From Anaerolineales bacterium UBA2317 (GTDB lineage: Bacteria; Chloroflexota; Anaerolineae; Anaerolineales; Villigracilaceae), in contig DDVH01000052.1 of assembly GCA_002345215.1 (NCBI GenBank), positions 231,453 to 295,452 on the forward strand: 64,000 bases of DNA. Reading direction: 5' to 3'. Shown here piece by piece: positions 24,036 through 32,810 of this stretch (position 1 is the first letter of the stretch; each line of letters opens with the position of its first letter). Below the pieces are notes generated by a model. That model was not told the origin of the DNA, did not search any database, and was given only the letters and a program-made list of their open reading frames with translations. Made by a program: the position numbers and the translations under genes.

Positions 24036-24961
24036 ATCGCCCACTCTTTCTTTCGCACGGTCATCTCTTTTGCAATCTCAGCCGCGAGGCAGGCGTTATT
24101 CAACAACAAAGCCAAATTCGCTTTCAATGATTTTCCTTTGGATAATTCATTGATTCGATTTAACAAAAACGGCGTCAATGCTTGTCCATGAATCCCTTGC
24201 TCTACTGCTTCTTTAGAGGCTTTCGCAATCATTGGTTCCATTTTTGATGCAGGAATTGATTCTGCTTGGGGAATCGGATTCGTAACGAGGATTGCGCTTC
24301 TTAATCCTAAACTCCAATGTACTTTGGCAAATTCAGCAATGTCTTTCGGGGAATCAAGTCGTACACTGACGTTCAATCCGCTTTCGCGTGAATAAAAAGC
24401 AGGGAATTCATCAGTCTGGTAGCCGACAACTGATACACCCATGGTTTCAAAATATTCCAATGTGGCGGGCAAATCCAAAATAGATTTTGCTCCAGCACAC
24501 ACTACAATCATCGGCGTTTCAGATAACGCATGTAAATCAGTTGAAATATCAAACGCTGATTCTTTATGCACGCCACCGATTCCGCCGGTAGCGAAGACTT
24601 TAATCCCAGCCATGTTGGCGGCGAGCATGGTGCCTGCTACAGTCGTTCCGCCATTTTGTTTTTTTGTAATGGCGGTCGCAAAATCACGGTGACTCACTTT
24701 CAGGCTTGTATCCAGTTCACTGAGCCGAATCAGTTCTGCGTCAGATAAACCGAGGCGGATTTTTCCATCCAGTAATGCAATGGTTGCGGGAGTGGCACCA
24801 TTGTCACGGATTTGTTTTTCCATATTGCGCGCGAGTTCTAAATTTTGCGGTTTGGGTAAGCCATGCGTAATCACAGTTGATTCAAGTGCCACAAGCGGCA
24901 AGCCAATGTTGATGGCGCGGGCAACTTCGGTAGAGAGTTGAATATGTGGATGTTTTATCAT
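24032..24961 (-). CDS. psuG: Pseudouridine-5'-phosphate glycosidase
   Basis: A 309-residue enzyme of the PsuG/IndA family. It cleaves the C-C glycosidic bond of pseudouridine 5'-phosphate to uracil and ribose 5-phosphate. ALESTVITHGLPKPQN, TIALLDGKIRLGL (catalytic lysine), GGIGGVHK and VCAGAKSILDLP (second lysine) are the conserved blocks. The usual partner PsuK kinase is not adjacent. It is the third gene of a leftward operon after two SPFH-like membrane proteins, with ATGA overlap to the preceding gene, an odd combination of a nucleotide-catabolic enzyme with membrane scaffolds. Confidence 0.92.
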   Translation of the reverse strand: MIKHPHIQLSTEVARAINIGLPLVALESTVITHGLPKPQNLELARNMEKQIRDNGATPATIALLDGKIRLGLSDAELIRLSELDTSLKVSHRDFATAITKKQNGGTTVAGTMLAANMAGIKVFATGGIGGVHKESAFDISTDLHALSETPMIVVCAGAKSILDLPATLEYFETMGVSVVGYQTDEFPAFYSRESGLNVSVRLDSPKDIAEFAKVHWSLGLRSAILVTNPIPQAESIPASKMEPMIAKASKEAVEQGIHGQALTPFLLNRINELSKGKSLKANLALLLNNACLAAEIAKEMTVRKKEWAI

Positions 24962-26568
24962 TTCGGATTCTTCGGTGGGTGTAAGAGATTATCAATTTCG
25001 CGTAATACTTTTTCAATGCGAGCCATTTCGATTTCTTTGTCGTGTGAAGATTTGTTTTCTTTTTGAATTAATTCTTTAGAAGAAAGAAATTCTTTGCGGA
25101 AGGCGCGTAATATTTCGCGGGCGGTACTAAAGGCTTCTTTGGCACTTGGTGTTTTAATTTCTTGCTGGCGAGGTCGGCTGGTTGTTTCGCTTTTCATTTC
25201 TGATGCTTTTTCGATTAACTTAATTAACTCATCATAATCACCATAATCACGGTCATAACTTTTAGAACTCATCGGTGCTTTGTGATAGTTATACAACAAG
25301 GTGTTGTTGATAATTTCCAACAACTTTTCAAGTTGTAATCTTTTTCTTGAACCCTCAATTTCTTTGCGGCGTTTGATGTTAGCGCGTGCTTGTTCCCATG
25401 CAAGTTTGAGATGTTCACCAATCATGCCTTGTGGCAATTGCCATGTACCGATGTCAATCCAATGAATGGCTACACCCAACTCGGCGGCTTTTTCTTTGAA
25501 TTTTTTATCAAAGAATAAGTCTGTAATTTTTGAGCGCGACTCAAAACGCTTCAAGTTCATTGAATTACCTTGACTAGCGCGCGTCATTTCACCTGTAATC
25601 TCCACACGGATTTGGGTGTTGTTGGCTTCGCTTTCATTTACCAAATCCAATTCCTTTTGGCTGATGCTGGATAGGATTTGGCTTAATGCACTTGTAGAAA
25701 TTAGTTTTTCTAATTCATTCGTTATCAATGGAATTACAGTCGTATCCCACGGAAAGGCAACGCCGGATGTATTCGGTGGGGGTGGTGTGATGAGTGTTTG
25801 TTTATACACCAACGAATGGACGGCACGTTCATCAAATGAATAGGGGTCTTCTTCAATGCCAGCCTGAGTGGTTTGAGGTTTTCTTAAGATGCTGAAAATG
25901 ACTTTGATTCCTTGCGCCTCAATCGGGATGCCATCTTTGGTGCGCGATTTGACAGATAATCCGCCTACAAATTGGTCTCGTAAATTAATGGCGGCATATT
26001 CACGCCTGCCAACATGGTCATCCTCTCCAATCTCACGGATGCGCTCGAAGCGTTCTAACTTCCATGCTTCACTACGAGCGTAAATAACTTCTGGGTCACC
26101 ATCCACTTGCTCGAGTAGTGCCGCACTGCCGAGGTTGACCTTGATTTTGCCTGGTCCGCCGATGAGGATAATTGGAGAATGTTCATCATCCTCAGAGATT
26201 TTGCCGTCATTGATTGTGATTTTGCCTTTGCCGCCACCAAAAGCTACTTCTTCAATAAAGTTTTCTGCTAAGCTTTGGTTTTGCAATTCAAAAATATCAT
26301 CTAAATATTTAGCCGCTTTGGTTCTGGATGTAATGTAAATTACATAAAACAACGGGATATATTTCGCAAAACTCATGCCGATAATTGCAACCCGTTGAAG
26401 CGGTGTCAGCAATTGGTCACCCGTGAAGAACATCGTAATCAAACTTAATGCAATCCACAATATCACGGCGAGGATAATACGCCATTGGTTTCTAAATTTG
26501 ACGTTGCTTTCTGCTAACCCAAATAACAGAGAAGCAATCTCATTGCGTTGAATGCGTGGTCTTCTCAT
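24958..26568 (-). CDS. SPFH/band-7-like membrane protein B
   Basis: A 536-residue protein with two N-terminal membrane helices (about 30-50 and 60-85), a beta-rich domain (about 120-250) resembling an SPFH/band-7 core, and a long charged helical region (about 360-536). The DIGTWQLPQGM and LKLAWEQARANIKRRKEIE segments resemble the end of an SPFH domain and its coiled coil. The start codon overlaps the stop of the preceding SPFH-like gene (TAATG), and its own stop overlaps psuG. The two proteins probably form one hetero-oligomeric membrane assembly. Family assignment is by fold pattern, not by a specific signature. Confidence 0.6.
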   Translation of the reverse strand: MRRPRIQRNEIASLLFGLAESNVKFRNQWRIILAVILWIALSLITMFFTGDQLLTPLQRVAIIGMSFAKYIPLFYVIYITSRTKAAKYLDDIFELQNQSLAENFIEEVAFGGGKGKITINDGKISEDDEHSPIILIGGPGKIKVNLGSAALLEQVDGDPEVIYARSEAWKLERFERIREIGEDDHVGRREYAAINLRDQFVGGLSVKSRTKDGIPIEAQGIKVIFSILRKPQTTQAGIEEDPYSFDERAVHSLVYKQTLITPPPPNTSGVAFPWDTTVIPLITNELEKLISTSALSQILSSISQKELDLVNESEANNTQIRVEITGEMTRASQGNSMNLKRFESRSKITDLFFDKKFKEKAAELGVAIHWIDIGTWQLPQGMIGEHLKLAWEQARANIKRRKEIEGSRKRLQLEKLLEIINNTLLYNYHKAPMSSKSYDRDYGDYDELIKLIEKASEMKSETTSRPRQQEIKTPSAKEAFSTAREILRAFRKEFLSSKELIQKENKSSHDKEIEMARIEKVLREIDNLLHPPKNPK

Positions 26569-28016
26569 TATGAACCCTGCCTGCTTCTGGGTGGGTCTTG
26601 CTTATAGACCAATGACCACTTAAGAATCTCATCTAATTCTTCTAAGGTTGCGACCACTTCTTCATTTGGGTTATTCTGCGCCAGCAAATTCTCTTTGATT
26701 GGTTCAATCAAATCTTGCAATGCAGAAAAAACATCAGGGAAAGTCAGCAATGGGTTAACGCTAAATTTTTGCGAAGCCGCCCGCACAAATTGTTTCGAGG
26801 CTTCATTGCGAGCGGCAGTTTCAACCAAAGCGGCTTTTTCTTTGAGCAAGGCTTCTTCTTTTTTCGCCAGCCCCATCCAATCGGCACTCCACTGTTCAGC
26901 CATATTGGTTTCTAAAGCAGGTTCAAACAAAACATTATGAATGCGCACTTCTATTACTTCTAAACCGCGCTCTCGCAGTTCTTTGAATTCACGGCTTTCA
27001 GAATAACGGGGCGGCATTTCAGGCATGCCTGTATCATCCAAGACTGCTACTTGCGCTTGTTGCACACGCCGATTAAGCATATATTCAATGGTTTGCAAAC
27101 CACTAAAGCTATCTGATGAAGTAAATAAATCTTCCAACTTATATTTGCGTACATACTCCCGCCACAAATTCACTACCAAGTGTTCAGGTAATTGTTTCCA
27201 CGTCATGCGCGCTTTTTTATTCTCTGCCTTGTCCAACTCAACGACTTCACGGGTAACTGCATGACGCACTGAAACGGGGTCATATTCAAATTGCGTTCTC
27301 ACCCCACTCTGAGTAGGGTGATTCACTTTTGGACGCTTGATTCTAAACTTAATGCTAATCGTTGGTGACACTTCAAACCCATCACGCGTCAATCCTACGG
27401 TCTGCTTGCGACGTTTTTCCAATTCATTATATTTCTTTGGGTCGGGGATTGGTACAGGATTTAGAAACGGTTGGTCACCTGCCATCGGACCAATAAAACG
27501 CCATTGGGTGCGTAAATCTACGCCGATAAAGACTTCTTCATTCTTTTCGTTGACGTAGCTGATGATATATTCATCTTCATCAGTAAAGCGAATGCCCGGA
27601 CCCACTGCGCCGACAATTTCAGTATCGGTGCGGAGGACGACTGCACTGGCGGTATCTAGCACAATCACACCGGGTCCGCGTTTGTTGGCTTCGCCTTCAT
27701 GTTTGATGACGCGCCCATTCTTGACGAATAAAATAGGTCCACGGTCACTGGATTCAAAGTCGCGCACGCGCTCATATATTTTAGGGCGGTCTTCTGGGTT
27801 GCGGATGGGGAGGACAAATTGCGAGAAGAAATATGTCAGTCGGTCACTGAAAAGCAAGACAACTACGCTATCAATTGCGATGATAATGAAACTGACGATG
27901 TAACTGAATGGAATATTGAAATACCATACCACCGCATGCCACAATACAGCCGTGATTAATACAACACCAAATGGTGTAGCAAGAAATGCGCCGATGGCTG
28001 AAAACATTTTCCGCAT
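26568..28016 (-). CDS. SPFH/band-7-like membrane protein A
   Basis: A 482-residue protein with two N-terminal membrane helices (about 10-30 and 38-58), then an SPFH-like region. KHEGEANKRGPGVIVLDTAS and AVGPGIRFTDEDEYI are typical of the first strands of band-7 proteins, and GLEVIEVRIHNVLFEPALE typical of the end of the domain. An Ala/Glu-rich helix (KKEEALLKEKAALVETAAR) and an acidic tail follow. It is similar in plan to the downstream protein, so the pair looks like an old duplication. TAGAAT ends 8 nt before the ATG, a leaderless arrangement, and the gene is divergent from the PHP gene. Membrane-domain scaffolding is inferred. Confidence 0.65.
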   Translation of the reverse strand: MRKMFSAIGAFLATPFGVVLITAVLWHAVVWYFNIPFSYIVSFIIIAIDSVVVLLFSDRLTYFFSQFVLPIRNPEDRPKIYERVRDFESSDRGPILFVKNGRVIKHEGEANKRGPGVIVLDTASAVVLRTDTEIVGAVGPGIRFTDEDEYIISYVNEKNEEVFIGVDLRTQWRFIGPMAGDQPFLNPVPIPDPKKYNELEKRRKQTVGLTRDGFEVSPTISIKFRIKRPKVNHPTQSGVRTQFEYDPVSVRHAVTREVVELDKAENKKARMTWKQLPEHLVVNLWREYVRKYKLEDLFTSSDSFSGLQTIEYMLNRRVQQAQVAVLDDTGMPEMPPRYSESREFKELRERGLEVIEVRIHNVLFEPALETNMAEQWSADWMGLAKKEEALLKEKAALVETAARNEASKQFVRAASQKFSVNPLLTFPDVFSALQDLIEPIKENLLAQNNPNEEVVATLEELDEILKWSLVYKQDPPRSRQGS

Positions 28017-28024
28017 ATAGCTTG

Positions 28025-28057
28025 ATTCTAAATCAAAAATGAGCGAATTGGTAAAAT
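28025..28057. promoter_or_regulatory. Divergent leaderless promoters between SPFH and PHP genes
   Basis: Minus strand: TAGAAT (28025-28030) ends 8 nt before ATG 28016. Plus strand: TAAAAT (28052-28057) ends 6 nt before ATG 28064. Neither gene has an SD sequence. The whole divergent control region is 47 bp. Confidence 0.5.
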
Positions 28058-28063
28058 TGCTGA

Positions 28064-28711
28064 ATGCTAAAACTTGAATTTCACTGCCATACGCATGCTT
28101 CTAAAGATTCGTTGACCAAGCCAGCGGATTTGATAAAGACTGCGAGACGCAAAGGCTTGGATAGACTCGTCATCACTGACCATAATTCTACGGCGGGGGC
28201 TGTTGCGGCGCAACAACTTGACCCTGAGTTGGTCATCGTGGGGGAGGAGATTATGACCACCAAAGGAGAAATTCTGGCGGCGTATGTGACTGAGGAGATT
28301 CCTGCGGGGTTATCACCACAGGAGACGATACAGATATTAAAGGAACAGGGTGCGTTTATCAGTGTGTCGCACCCGTTTGATAGGTTGAGGAAGGGGGGAT
28401 GGAAGGAAAACGATTTGCTTGAGATTATTCACGATGTAGATGCGATTGAGATTTTCAATTCACGTTGTATGAACCCGATGTTCAACCTGCAGGCGAAACG
28501 CTTTGCTGAAAAGCATAATTTGGCTGGCACGGTTGGGTCGGATGCACATGCGGCGTTTGAGGTGGGGACATCTGTAATATTGCTTGACCAGTTTGAAGGC
28601 GCGGAGGGGATGCGGAGTGTTATCAAGCAGGCGAGGTATCAGACGCGGTTATCCGCTTGGTGGGTGCATTTTGTGTCGCGCTATGCTTCTATGGTGAATT
28701 GGTCTAAGTAG
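28064..28711 (+). CDS. PHP-domain metal-dependent phosphoesterase
   Basis: A 215-residue PHP-fold protein. FHCHTHASKDS is the first metal-binding HxH motif, ITDHNS the second, VSHPFDRLR the third and GSDAHAAFEVG the fourth. Single-domain PHP proteins of this size hydrolyse phosphoesters such as nucleoside or sugar phosphates or nucleotides (YciV/RNase AM-like group); the substrate is open. Its final codons (WSK stop) are already the first unit of the 9-bp repeat array that follows, so the array has grown into, or out of, the gene's 3' end. Confidence 0.87.
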   Translation: MLKLEFHCHTHASKDSLTKPADLIKTARRKGLDRLVITDHNSTAGAVAAQQLDPELVIVGEEIMTTKGEILAAYVTEEIPAGLSPQETIQILKEQGAFISVSHPFDRLRKGGWKENDLLEIIHDVDAIEIFNSRCMNPMFNLQAKRFAEKHNLAGTVGSDAHAAFEVGTSVILLDQFEGAEGMRSVIKQARYQTRLSAWWVHFVSRYASMVNWSK

Positions 28712-28845
28712 TCTTACAAGTCTTATTAGTCTGAGTGGTCTAACAGGTCTAAGAGGTCTGACAGGTCGGATTGGTCTAATTGGTCTAATTAGTCTGACAG
28801 GTTGGATTGGTCTAACAGGTCTAATTGGTCGGACAGGTCTGGGTG
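28702..28845. repeat. Degenerate 9-bp tandem array, 16 units (consensus GTCTAANNG)
   Basis: Sixteen consecutive 9-nt units without a phase change, for example GTCTAACAG, GTCTGACAG, GTCTAATTG and GTCGGATTG. The first unit is the 3' end of the PHP gene. Related arrays are at 35661-35749, 36723-36835 and 43929-44029. Unit sequence varies, but the GTC core and the 9-nt spacing are kept. Confidence 0.85.
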
Positions 28846-28863
28846 GTTAGCGATAGTTTGTAT

Positions 28864-29133
28864 TTAGGGTTGAGGTTGTATTGATTTATTTTTATATCCG
28901 TTTTTGTGCCCTTGTAGTAAACCTTTGTGATTGGTTGCGTAAAATTCTGTATAGCCACAGGCGCCACACACATTGGCGGTGAAGTAGCTTCGTTCAGATT
29001 TTGCTATCCAGATAAATGGTTTGTCGGCTGGGGCTGGTTCTGAGACTATTACAAAAGGGGGAAGGTCGCCGCTGGCTTGTACGGTTAGGTCGGTGATAAC
29101 GTCAGTTGATTTGCATTTCGGGCATTGAGTCAT
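28864..29133 (-). CDS. Small zinc-ribbon protein
   Basis: An 89-residue protein with two zinc knuckles, CPKCKS at the N-terminus and CGACGYTEFYA in the second half, separated by a hydrophobic/Pro-rich stretch. This is a two-CxxC zinc ribbon of the kind annotated as zinc-ribbon domain proteins. The role is unknown; such proteins often bind nucleic acid or another protein. The start at 29133 is the only ATG that keeps the first CxxC. AAAGGA lies rather far (about 15 nt) upstream. It faces the end of the 9-bp array. Confidence 0.65.
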   Translation of the reverse strand: MTQCPKCKSTDVITDLTVQASGDLPPFVIVSEPAPADKPFIWIAKSERSYFTANVCGACGYTEFYATNHKGLLQGHKNGYKNKSIQPQP

Positions 29134-29474
29134 GTTATGGTTTATCCTTTGGTTTGTATGATACAGGATATGAGGGGAGTTTCCTATTGGTAAAAGGTAC
29201 TAGGTGGTTGGCTATCGGCTATCAGCGATCAGCTTTCAGCGGTTGCGTGGATGTGTGTAGGCAAACGAGCATCATACCCCTATAGCACTTACTGCTCAAT
29301 TATTATCCACGAATAGACCACGAATGCACGAAGACACCATCACCCATTCGATTGTTCGTGAAAGGTTTTATTCATGGGACGGTTTCCCACCAAAGTCCTT
29401 CAGGCTGGCGCAACGAGTCTCACCTTGGTGGACTTTCACGAGCTGAGGCAGGATGCTACACGACTCGAAGCGTT
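29134..29474. other. Intergenic region without a convincing gene
   Basis: 341 bp. The first part holds short repeated motifs (CTATCGGCTATCAGCGATCAGC, split by small changes) and a CCACGAATAGACCACGAATGCACGAA stretch with a later GTTCGTG, typical of dispersed non-coding repeats. The part around 29375-29445 contains AAAGTCC and GGACTTT 7-mers but no convincing stem. An open frame on the plus strand (29352-29615) lacks a ribosome binding site and looks non-coding. Confidence 0.5.
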
Positions 29475-29690
29475 TTACTTATCATCATCTTTTTCTTGCA
29501 GTGGCGCAATGGATTGTGCATATATTTTATACATCAAACGCGCATGGCTGTGATCGGGGTGCTGTTCAAGGACAGCATCCAGCAGTACCAATGCCAAGGG
29601 GCTCTTCCCACATGAGAAGATTTGATGGGCGGCTTCCAAAAGCAAATTGGCAGATACATGACATTCAGGGATTTCTGGGATTTTAGACAT
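29475..29690 (-). CDS. Small helical (TPR-like) protein
   Basis: A 71-residue protein with a helix-turn-helix pattern (ANLLLEAAHQIFSCGKSPLA, then LVLLDAVLEQHPDHSHARLM) that looks like one and a half tetratricopeptide units. AAAGGAAA lies about 8 nt before the ATG. The composition is normal and a stop codon closes it cleanly. No family can be named. It is probably a real small gene, but evidence is limited to its reading frame, its ribosome binding site and its amphipathic helices. Confidence 0.5.
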   Translation of the reverse strand: MSKIPEIPECHVSANLLLEAAHQIFSCGKSPLALVLLDAVLEQHPDHSHARLMYKIYAQSIAPLQEKDDDK

Positions 29691-29778
29691 ATTCGATTTC
29701 CTTTCTGAGTTCTCGGCTGACCTTTATGACAATATACCAGACTCTTCTGATTGATAGGTCATTCTGAGCAACACCCAA

Positions 29779-29869
29779 TGTCATTCTGAGGGAGCGAAGC
29801 GACTGAAGAATCTCTACCACAACCTTCGAGACTCTTCGGTCGTGAAGAGCACACTCCCTCAGAGTGACA
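29779..29869. repeat. TGTCATTCTGAGGGAG inverted repeat
   Basis: Arms at 29779-29794 and 29854-29869 match with one mismatch, and inner segments CGACTGAAGAATCT / AGACTCTTCGGTCG continue the stem. This CATTCTGAGGGAGCGAAGCGAC...GAAGAATCT type of element is a frequent intergenic repeat in environmental bacterial genomes. Confidence 0.7.
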
Positions 29870-29945
29870 TGTTTCTTGCAGGAAACAAAATGTCTCCCAC
29901 AGTAGACACCTTTTCCGGTAAAATCAACCAAAGGGATACGCCATT

Positions 29946-32810
29946 ATGCCAATGACTCCGCAAGAATTTGTGAGCAAGTGGAAGCGTGTGACTGCCCGCG
30001 AAAAGCAGACCTATCAGGAACACTTCCTTGATATTTGCCAATTGGTGAATCATCAAACGCCGAATGATTACGACCCGACGGGCACACGCTTTGCCTTTGA
30101 AATGGGCGCGACAAAAACCACCGGCGGACAAGGTTGGGCGGATGTTGCTAAACTTGGTTTCTTTGGTTGGGAATATAAGTCCAAAGATGCTGACTTGAAT
30201 AAAGCCTATGAACAGTTATTGCTGTATCGTGACGCGCTTCAAAACCCACCACTGCTGATTGTCTCTGACATCAACAATATTGTCATTCGCACCAACTACA
30301 CCAACTTACCGACACATACTTTCACACTCACGCTAGATGATTTGCTCAACCCAGAGAGCATTAAATTACTAAAGACAGTTTTCACCAACCCCGAACAACT
30401 CAAACCAAAAGAGACCATTGAAAGTGTCACGCGTGAAGCGGCTGAGAAGTTCTCCAAACTAGCGGACAATTTACGCAAGTACGGCGAAGAACCGCAAGAC
30501 GTGGCGCATTTCTTAATCCGCTTGTTGTTTTGTTTATTTGCAGAAGACATCGGCTTATTGCCTGAAAAACTATTCCCGCAACTCTTAGAGCAGACTCGCC
30601 GTAACTCAAAAGAATTTCAAGAAGTGTTAGGGCAGTTATTCCGCGCCATGAACACGGGCGGATATTTTGGCAGGGACAAGATATTACATTTCAACGGCGG
30701 ATTGTTCGATGATGACCGTGTGCTAAAACTGGACGGCGCAGACATGGATATTATCGCTGATATTGACGGCTTAGATTGGGGCGCGATTAAGCCTTCGATA
30801 TTCGGCACGTTGTTTGAACGCGGCTTAGACCCAAGCAAGCGTTCGCAACTCGGGGCGCATTACACCGGCGAAGAAGATATTTTATTAATCGTTGAGCCTG
30901 TGTTGATGAAGCCGTTAAGAGATGAGTGGGCGCAGATACAAGTTCAATGTCGCAAGTGGCAGGCTGAGGCTGAAAAAGAAGCGGGCAAAAAGAAAGACAA
31001 TATCAAAAAGAAGATGAAGAAATCGCTTCTGGACTTTGCCGATAAGCTTGCTTCTGTAACTGTACTAGACCCGGCTTGTGGAAGCGGTAACTTCCTCTAT
31101 GTAGCCTTACGTCTATTGTTAGATTTGCAAAACGAAGTGCTGAGTTTCTCAGATGAAATTGGGATGGGCAGACCGTACATCACTGTGACCTCTGGGCAGT
31201 TATACGGCATTGAGACGAATGAGTATGCTCACGAATTGGCGCAAATGACGATTCAGATTGGCTACATTCAATGGCTCAGAGACAATGGCTATGGCTTTCC
31301 GAGTGAACCGATTTTGAAGAAGACTGAAAACATTAAGCGCATGGATGCCATACTTGAAGTGACAGTCACCTCTGAGGTGACTGTCACTTCGCCACGCGAA
31401 CCCGAATGGGGAGCAGTAGATGTCATCATCGGCAACCCGCCCTTTTTGGGTGATAAGAAAATGCGTGCCGAACTAGGTGATGAATATGTAGATGCCTTAC
31501 GAAAACTATATGAAGGACGTATTCCCGGACAGAGCGATTTGGTATGTTATTGGTTTGAGAAAGCCCGCGCCATGATTGCAGAAGGAAAAGTAAAGCGCGT
31601 TGGTTTACTAGCAACACAAGGTATTCGCGGTGGTGCAAATCGAAAAGTATTAGAAAGAATAAAAGAAACAGGCGATATTTTCGTTGCATATTCTGACCGT
31701 GAATGGATTTTAGATGGCGCAACTGTTCATGTCTCTATGATTGGCTTTGATAACAAAGAAAATAAAGAAAAAACTTTAGATGGACAAATAGTTGATGAAA
31801 TCAATTCAGATTTATCAAATACTGCAAATTTAACGCAAGCAAAGCCTCTACAAGAAAATCAAGGTATAAGTTTTATCGGAACACAAAAAAATGGACCATT
31901 TGATATTGACGAGAACTTTGCTAAAGAGTTGTTAAGTGACAAAGGTAATCCTAACAATAAACCTAATAGTGATGTTATTAAGCCTTGGATAAATGCAATG
32001 GATATAACTCAACAACCCCGACGAATGTGGGTTATAGACTTTGGTACTGATATGACACTAGAACAAGCATCTGGATATGAAAAGCCATTTGAGTATGTTC
32101 GCAAGCATGTTAAACCTTTGCGCGATGAAGTTCGAAGAAAGAACCATAGGGAAAAGTGGTGGTTATTCGGTGAAACTCGTCCCGGTATGAGAAAAGCAAT
32201 ATCTAGCCTTGAAAAATATATTGCAACTCCAATGGTTTCAAAGCATAGGGTATTTACGTGGGTAAAGTCAAATGTAATATCAGAAAACCTTTTGGTTGTT
32301 ATTGCTTCTGATAGTGATTATTTATTTGGTGTACTTCACTCAAAAATCCATGAGATATGGTCAAGAAGTCAGGGTACTCAGTTACGTGAAGCAGAAAGCG
32401 GTCAAAGGTACACACCTACTACAACCTTTGAAACCTTCCCATTTCCCTTTACACCGGGCAAAGAACCTGCGGATAATCCACATGTCCAAGCCATCAGTCA
32501 AGCCGCAAAAGAATTGGTTGAACAAAGAGATAGGTGGTTGAGCCCCCACCGTCCTTCGGACACCTCCCCCAAATCCACACTACTAGATGATTGTGAAGAC
32601 TCCTCACCTGTGGATTTGGGGGAGGCAGGGAGGGGGCAAAAACGCACACTCACCAACCTCTACAATCAACGCCCGACATGGTTAGACCTCGCCCACAAAC
32701 GACTCGATGATGCCGTCTTCGCCGCCTATGGTTGGAAAAATGACTTGTCCGATGAAGAGATATTGGAGAAGTTGTTGGCGTTGAATTTGGAGAGGAGTAA
32801 AGATGGATAA
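29946..32810 (+). CDS. MmeI-like type IIL restriction-modification enzyme
   Basis: A 954-residue single-chain enzyme. An N-terminal nuclease domain carries WADVAKLGFFGWEYKSKD (the D...ExK catalytic set). Next are a helical region, then a gamma-class N6-adenine methyltransferase with LDPACGSGNFL (SAM motif I, about residue 376) and IIGNPPFLG (NPPF motif IV, about residue 498), then a target-recognition domain and a C-terminal helical part. The same polypeptide methylates one strand of its site and cuts at a distance. TAAAAT at 29919 and AAAGGG give a short leader. Two palindromic repeats (31356-31390 and 32542-32637) are inserted in frame and translated. The downstream gene overlaps by 8 bp. 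Confidence 0.9.
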   Translation: MPMTPQEFVSKWKRVTAREKQTYQEHFLDICQLVNHQTPNDYDPTGTRFAFEMGATKTTGGQGWADVAKLGFFGWEYKSKDADLNKAYEQLLLYRDALQNPPLLIVSDINNIVIRTNYTNLPTHTFTLTLDDLLNPESIKLLKTVFTNPEQLKPKETIESVTREAAEKFSKLADNLRKYGEEPQDVAHFLIRLLFCLFAEDIGLLPEKLFPQLLEQTRRNSKEFQEVLGQLFRAMNTGGYFGRDKILHFNGGLFDDDRVLKLDGADMDIIADIDGLDWGAIKPSIFGTLFERGLDPSKRSQLGAHYTGEEDILLIVEPVLMKPLRDEWAQIQVQCRKWQAEAEKEAGKKKDNIKKKMKKSLLDFADKLASVTVLDPACGSGNFLYVALRLLLDLQNEVLSFSDEIGMGRPYITVTSGQLYGIETNEYAHELAQMTIQIGYIQWLRDNGYGFPSEPILKKTENIKRMDAILEVTVTSEVTVTSPREPEWGAVDVIIGNPPFLGDKKMRAELGDEYVDALRKLYEGRIPGQSDLVCYWFEKARAMIAEGKVKRVGLLATQGIRGGANRKVLERIKETGDIFVAYSDREWILDGATVHVSMIGFDNKENKEKTLDGQIVDEINSDLSNTANLTQAKPLQENQGISFIGTQKNGPFDIDENFAKELLSDKGNPNNKPNSDVIKPWINAMDITQQPRRMWVIDFGTDMTLEQASGYEKPFEYVRKHVKPLRDEVRRKNHREKWWLFGETRPGMRKAISSLEKYIATPMVSKHRVFTWVKSNVISENLLVVIASDSDYLFGVLHSKIHEIWSRSQGTQLREAESGQRYTPTTTFETFPFPFTPGKEPADNPHVQAISQAAKELVEQRDRWLSPHRPSDTSPKSTLLDDCEDSSPVDLGEAGRGQKRTLTNLYNQRPTWLDLAHKRLDDAVFAAYGWKNDLSDEEILEKLLALNLERSKDG
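31356..31390. repeat. Palindromic repeat inside the restriction-modification gene (GTGACAGTCACCTC)
   Basis: Perfect 17-bp arms around one base. The copy encodes the odd EVTVTSEVTVTS peptide between the methyltransferase motifs. A 16-bp-arm relative (AGGTGACAGTCACTTT) is intergenic at 36539-36571. Confidence 0.9.
32542..32637. repeat. Palindromic repeat in frame near the end of the restriction-modification gene
   Basis: Inner perfect 17-bp arms CCTCCCCCAAATCCACA / TGTGGATTTGGGGGAGG (32563-32579, 32609-32625), with outer GCCCCC / GGGGGC arms. The 96 bp equal exactly 32 codons and code a Pro/Ser/Asp-rich stretch without hydrophobic core. Confidence 0.85.

Noticed and set aside
28702..28845. CRISPR array
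   Set aside because: The repeats are 9 nt with no spacer/repeat division, and no cas gene is present.
29352..29615. An 87-codon plus-strand frame
   Set aside because: No SD or -10 box, and it overlaps the better-supported small gene at 29475-29690 on the other strand.
29683..29931. An 82-codon minus-strand frame
   Set aside because: It consists largely of the TGTCATTCTGAGGGAG repeat read through; such frames arise in that repeat family by chance.
29946..32810. BREX PglX methyltransferase
   Set aside because: The N-terminal D...ExK nuclease motif and the size of the protein fit an MmeI-like single-chain enzyme, and no other BREX genes are nearby.
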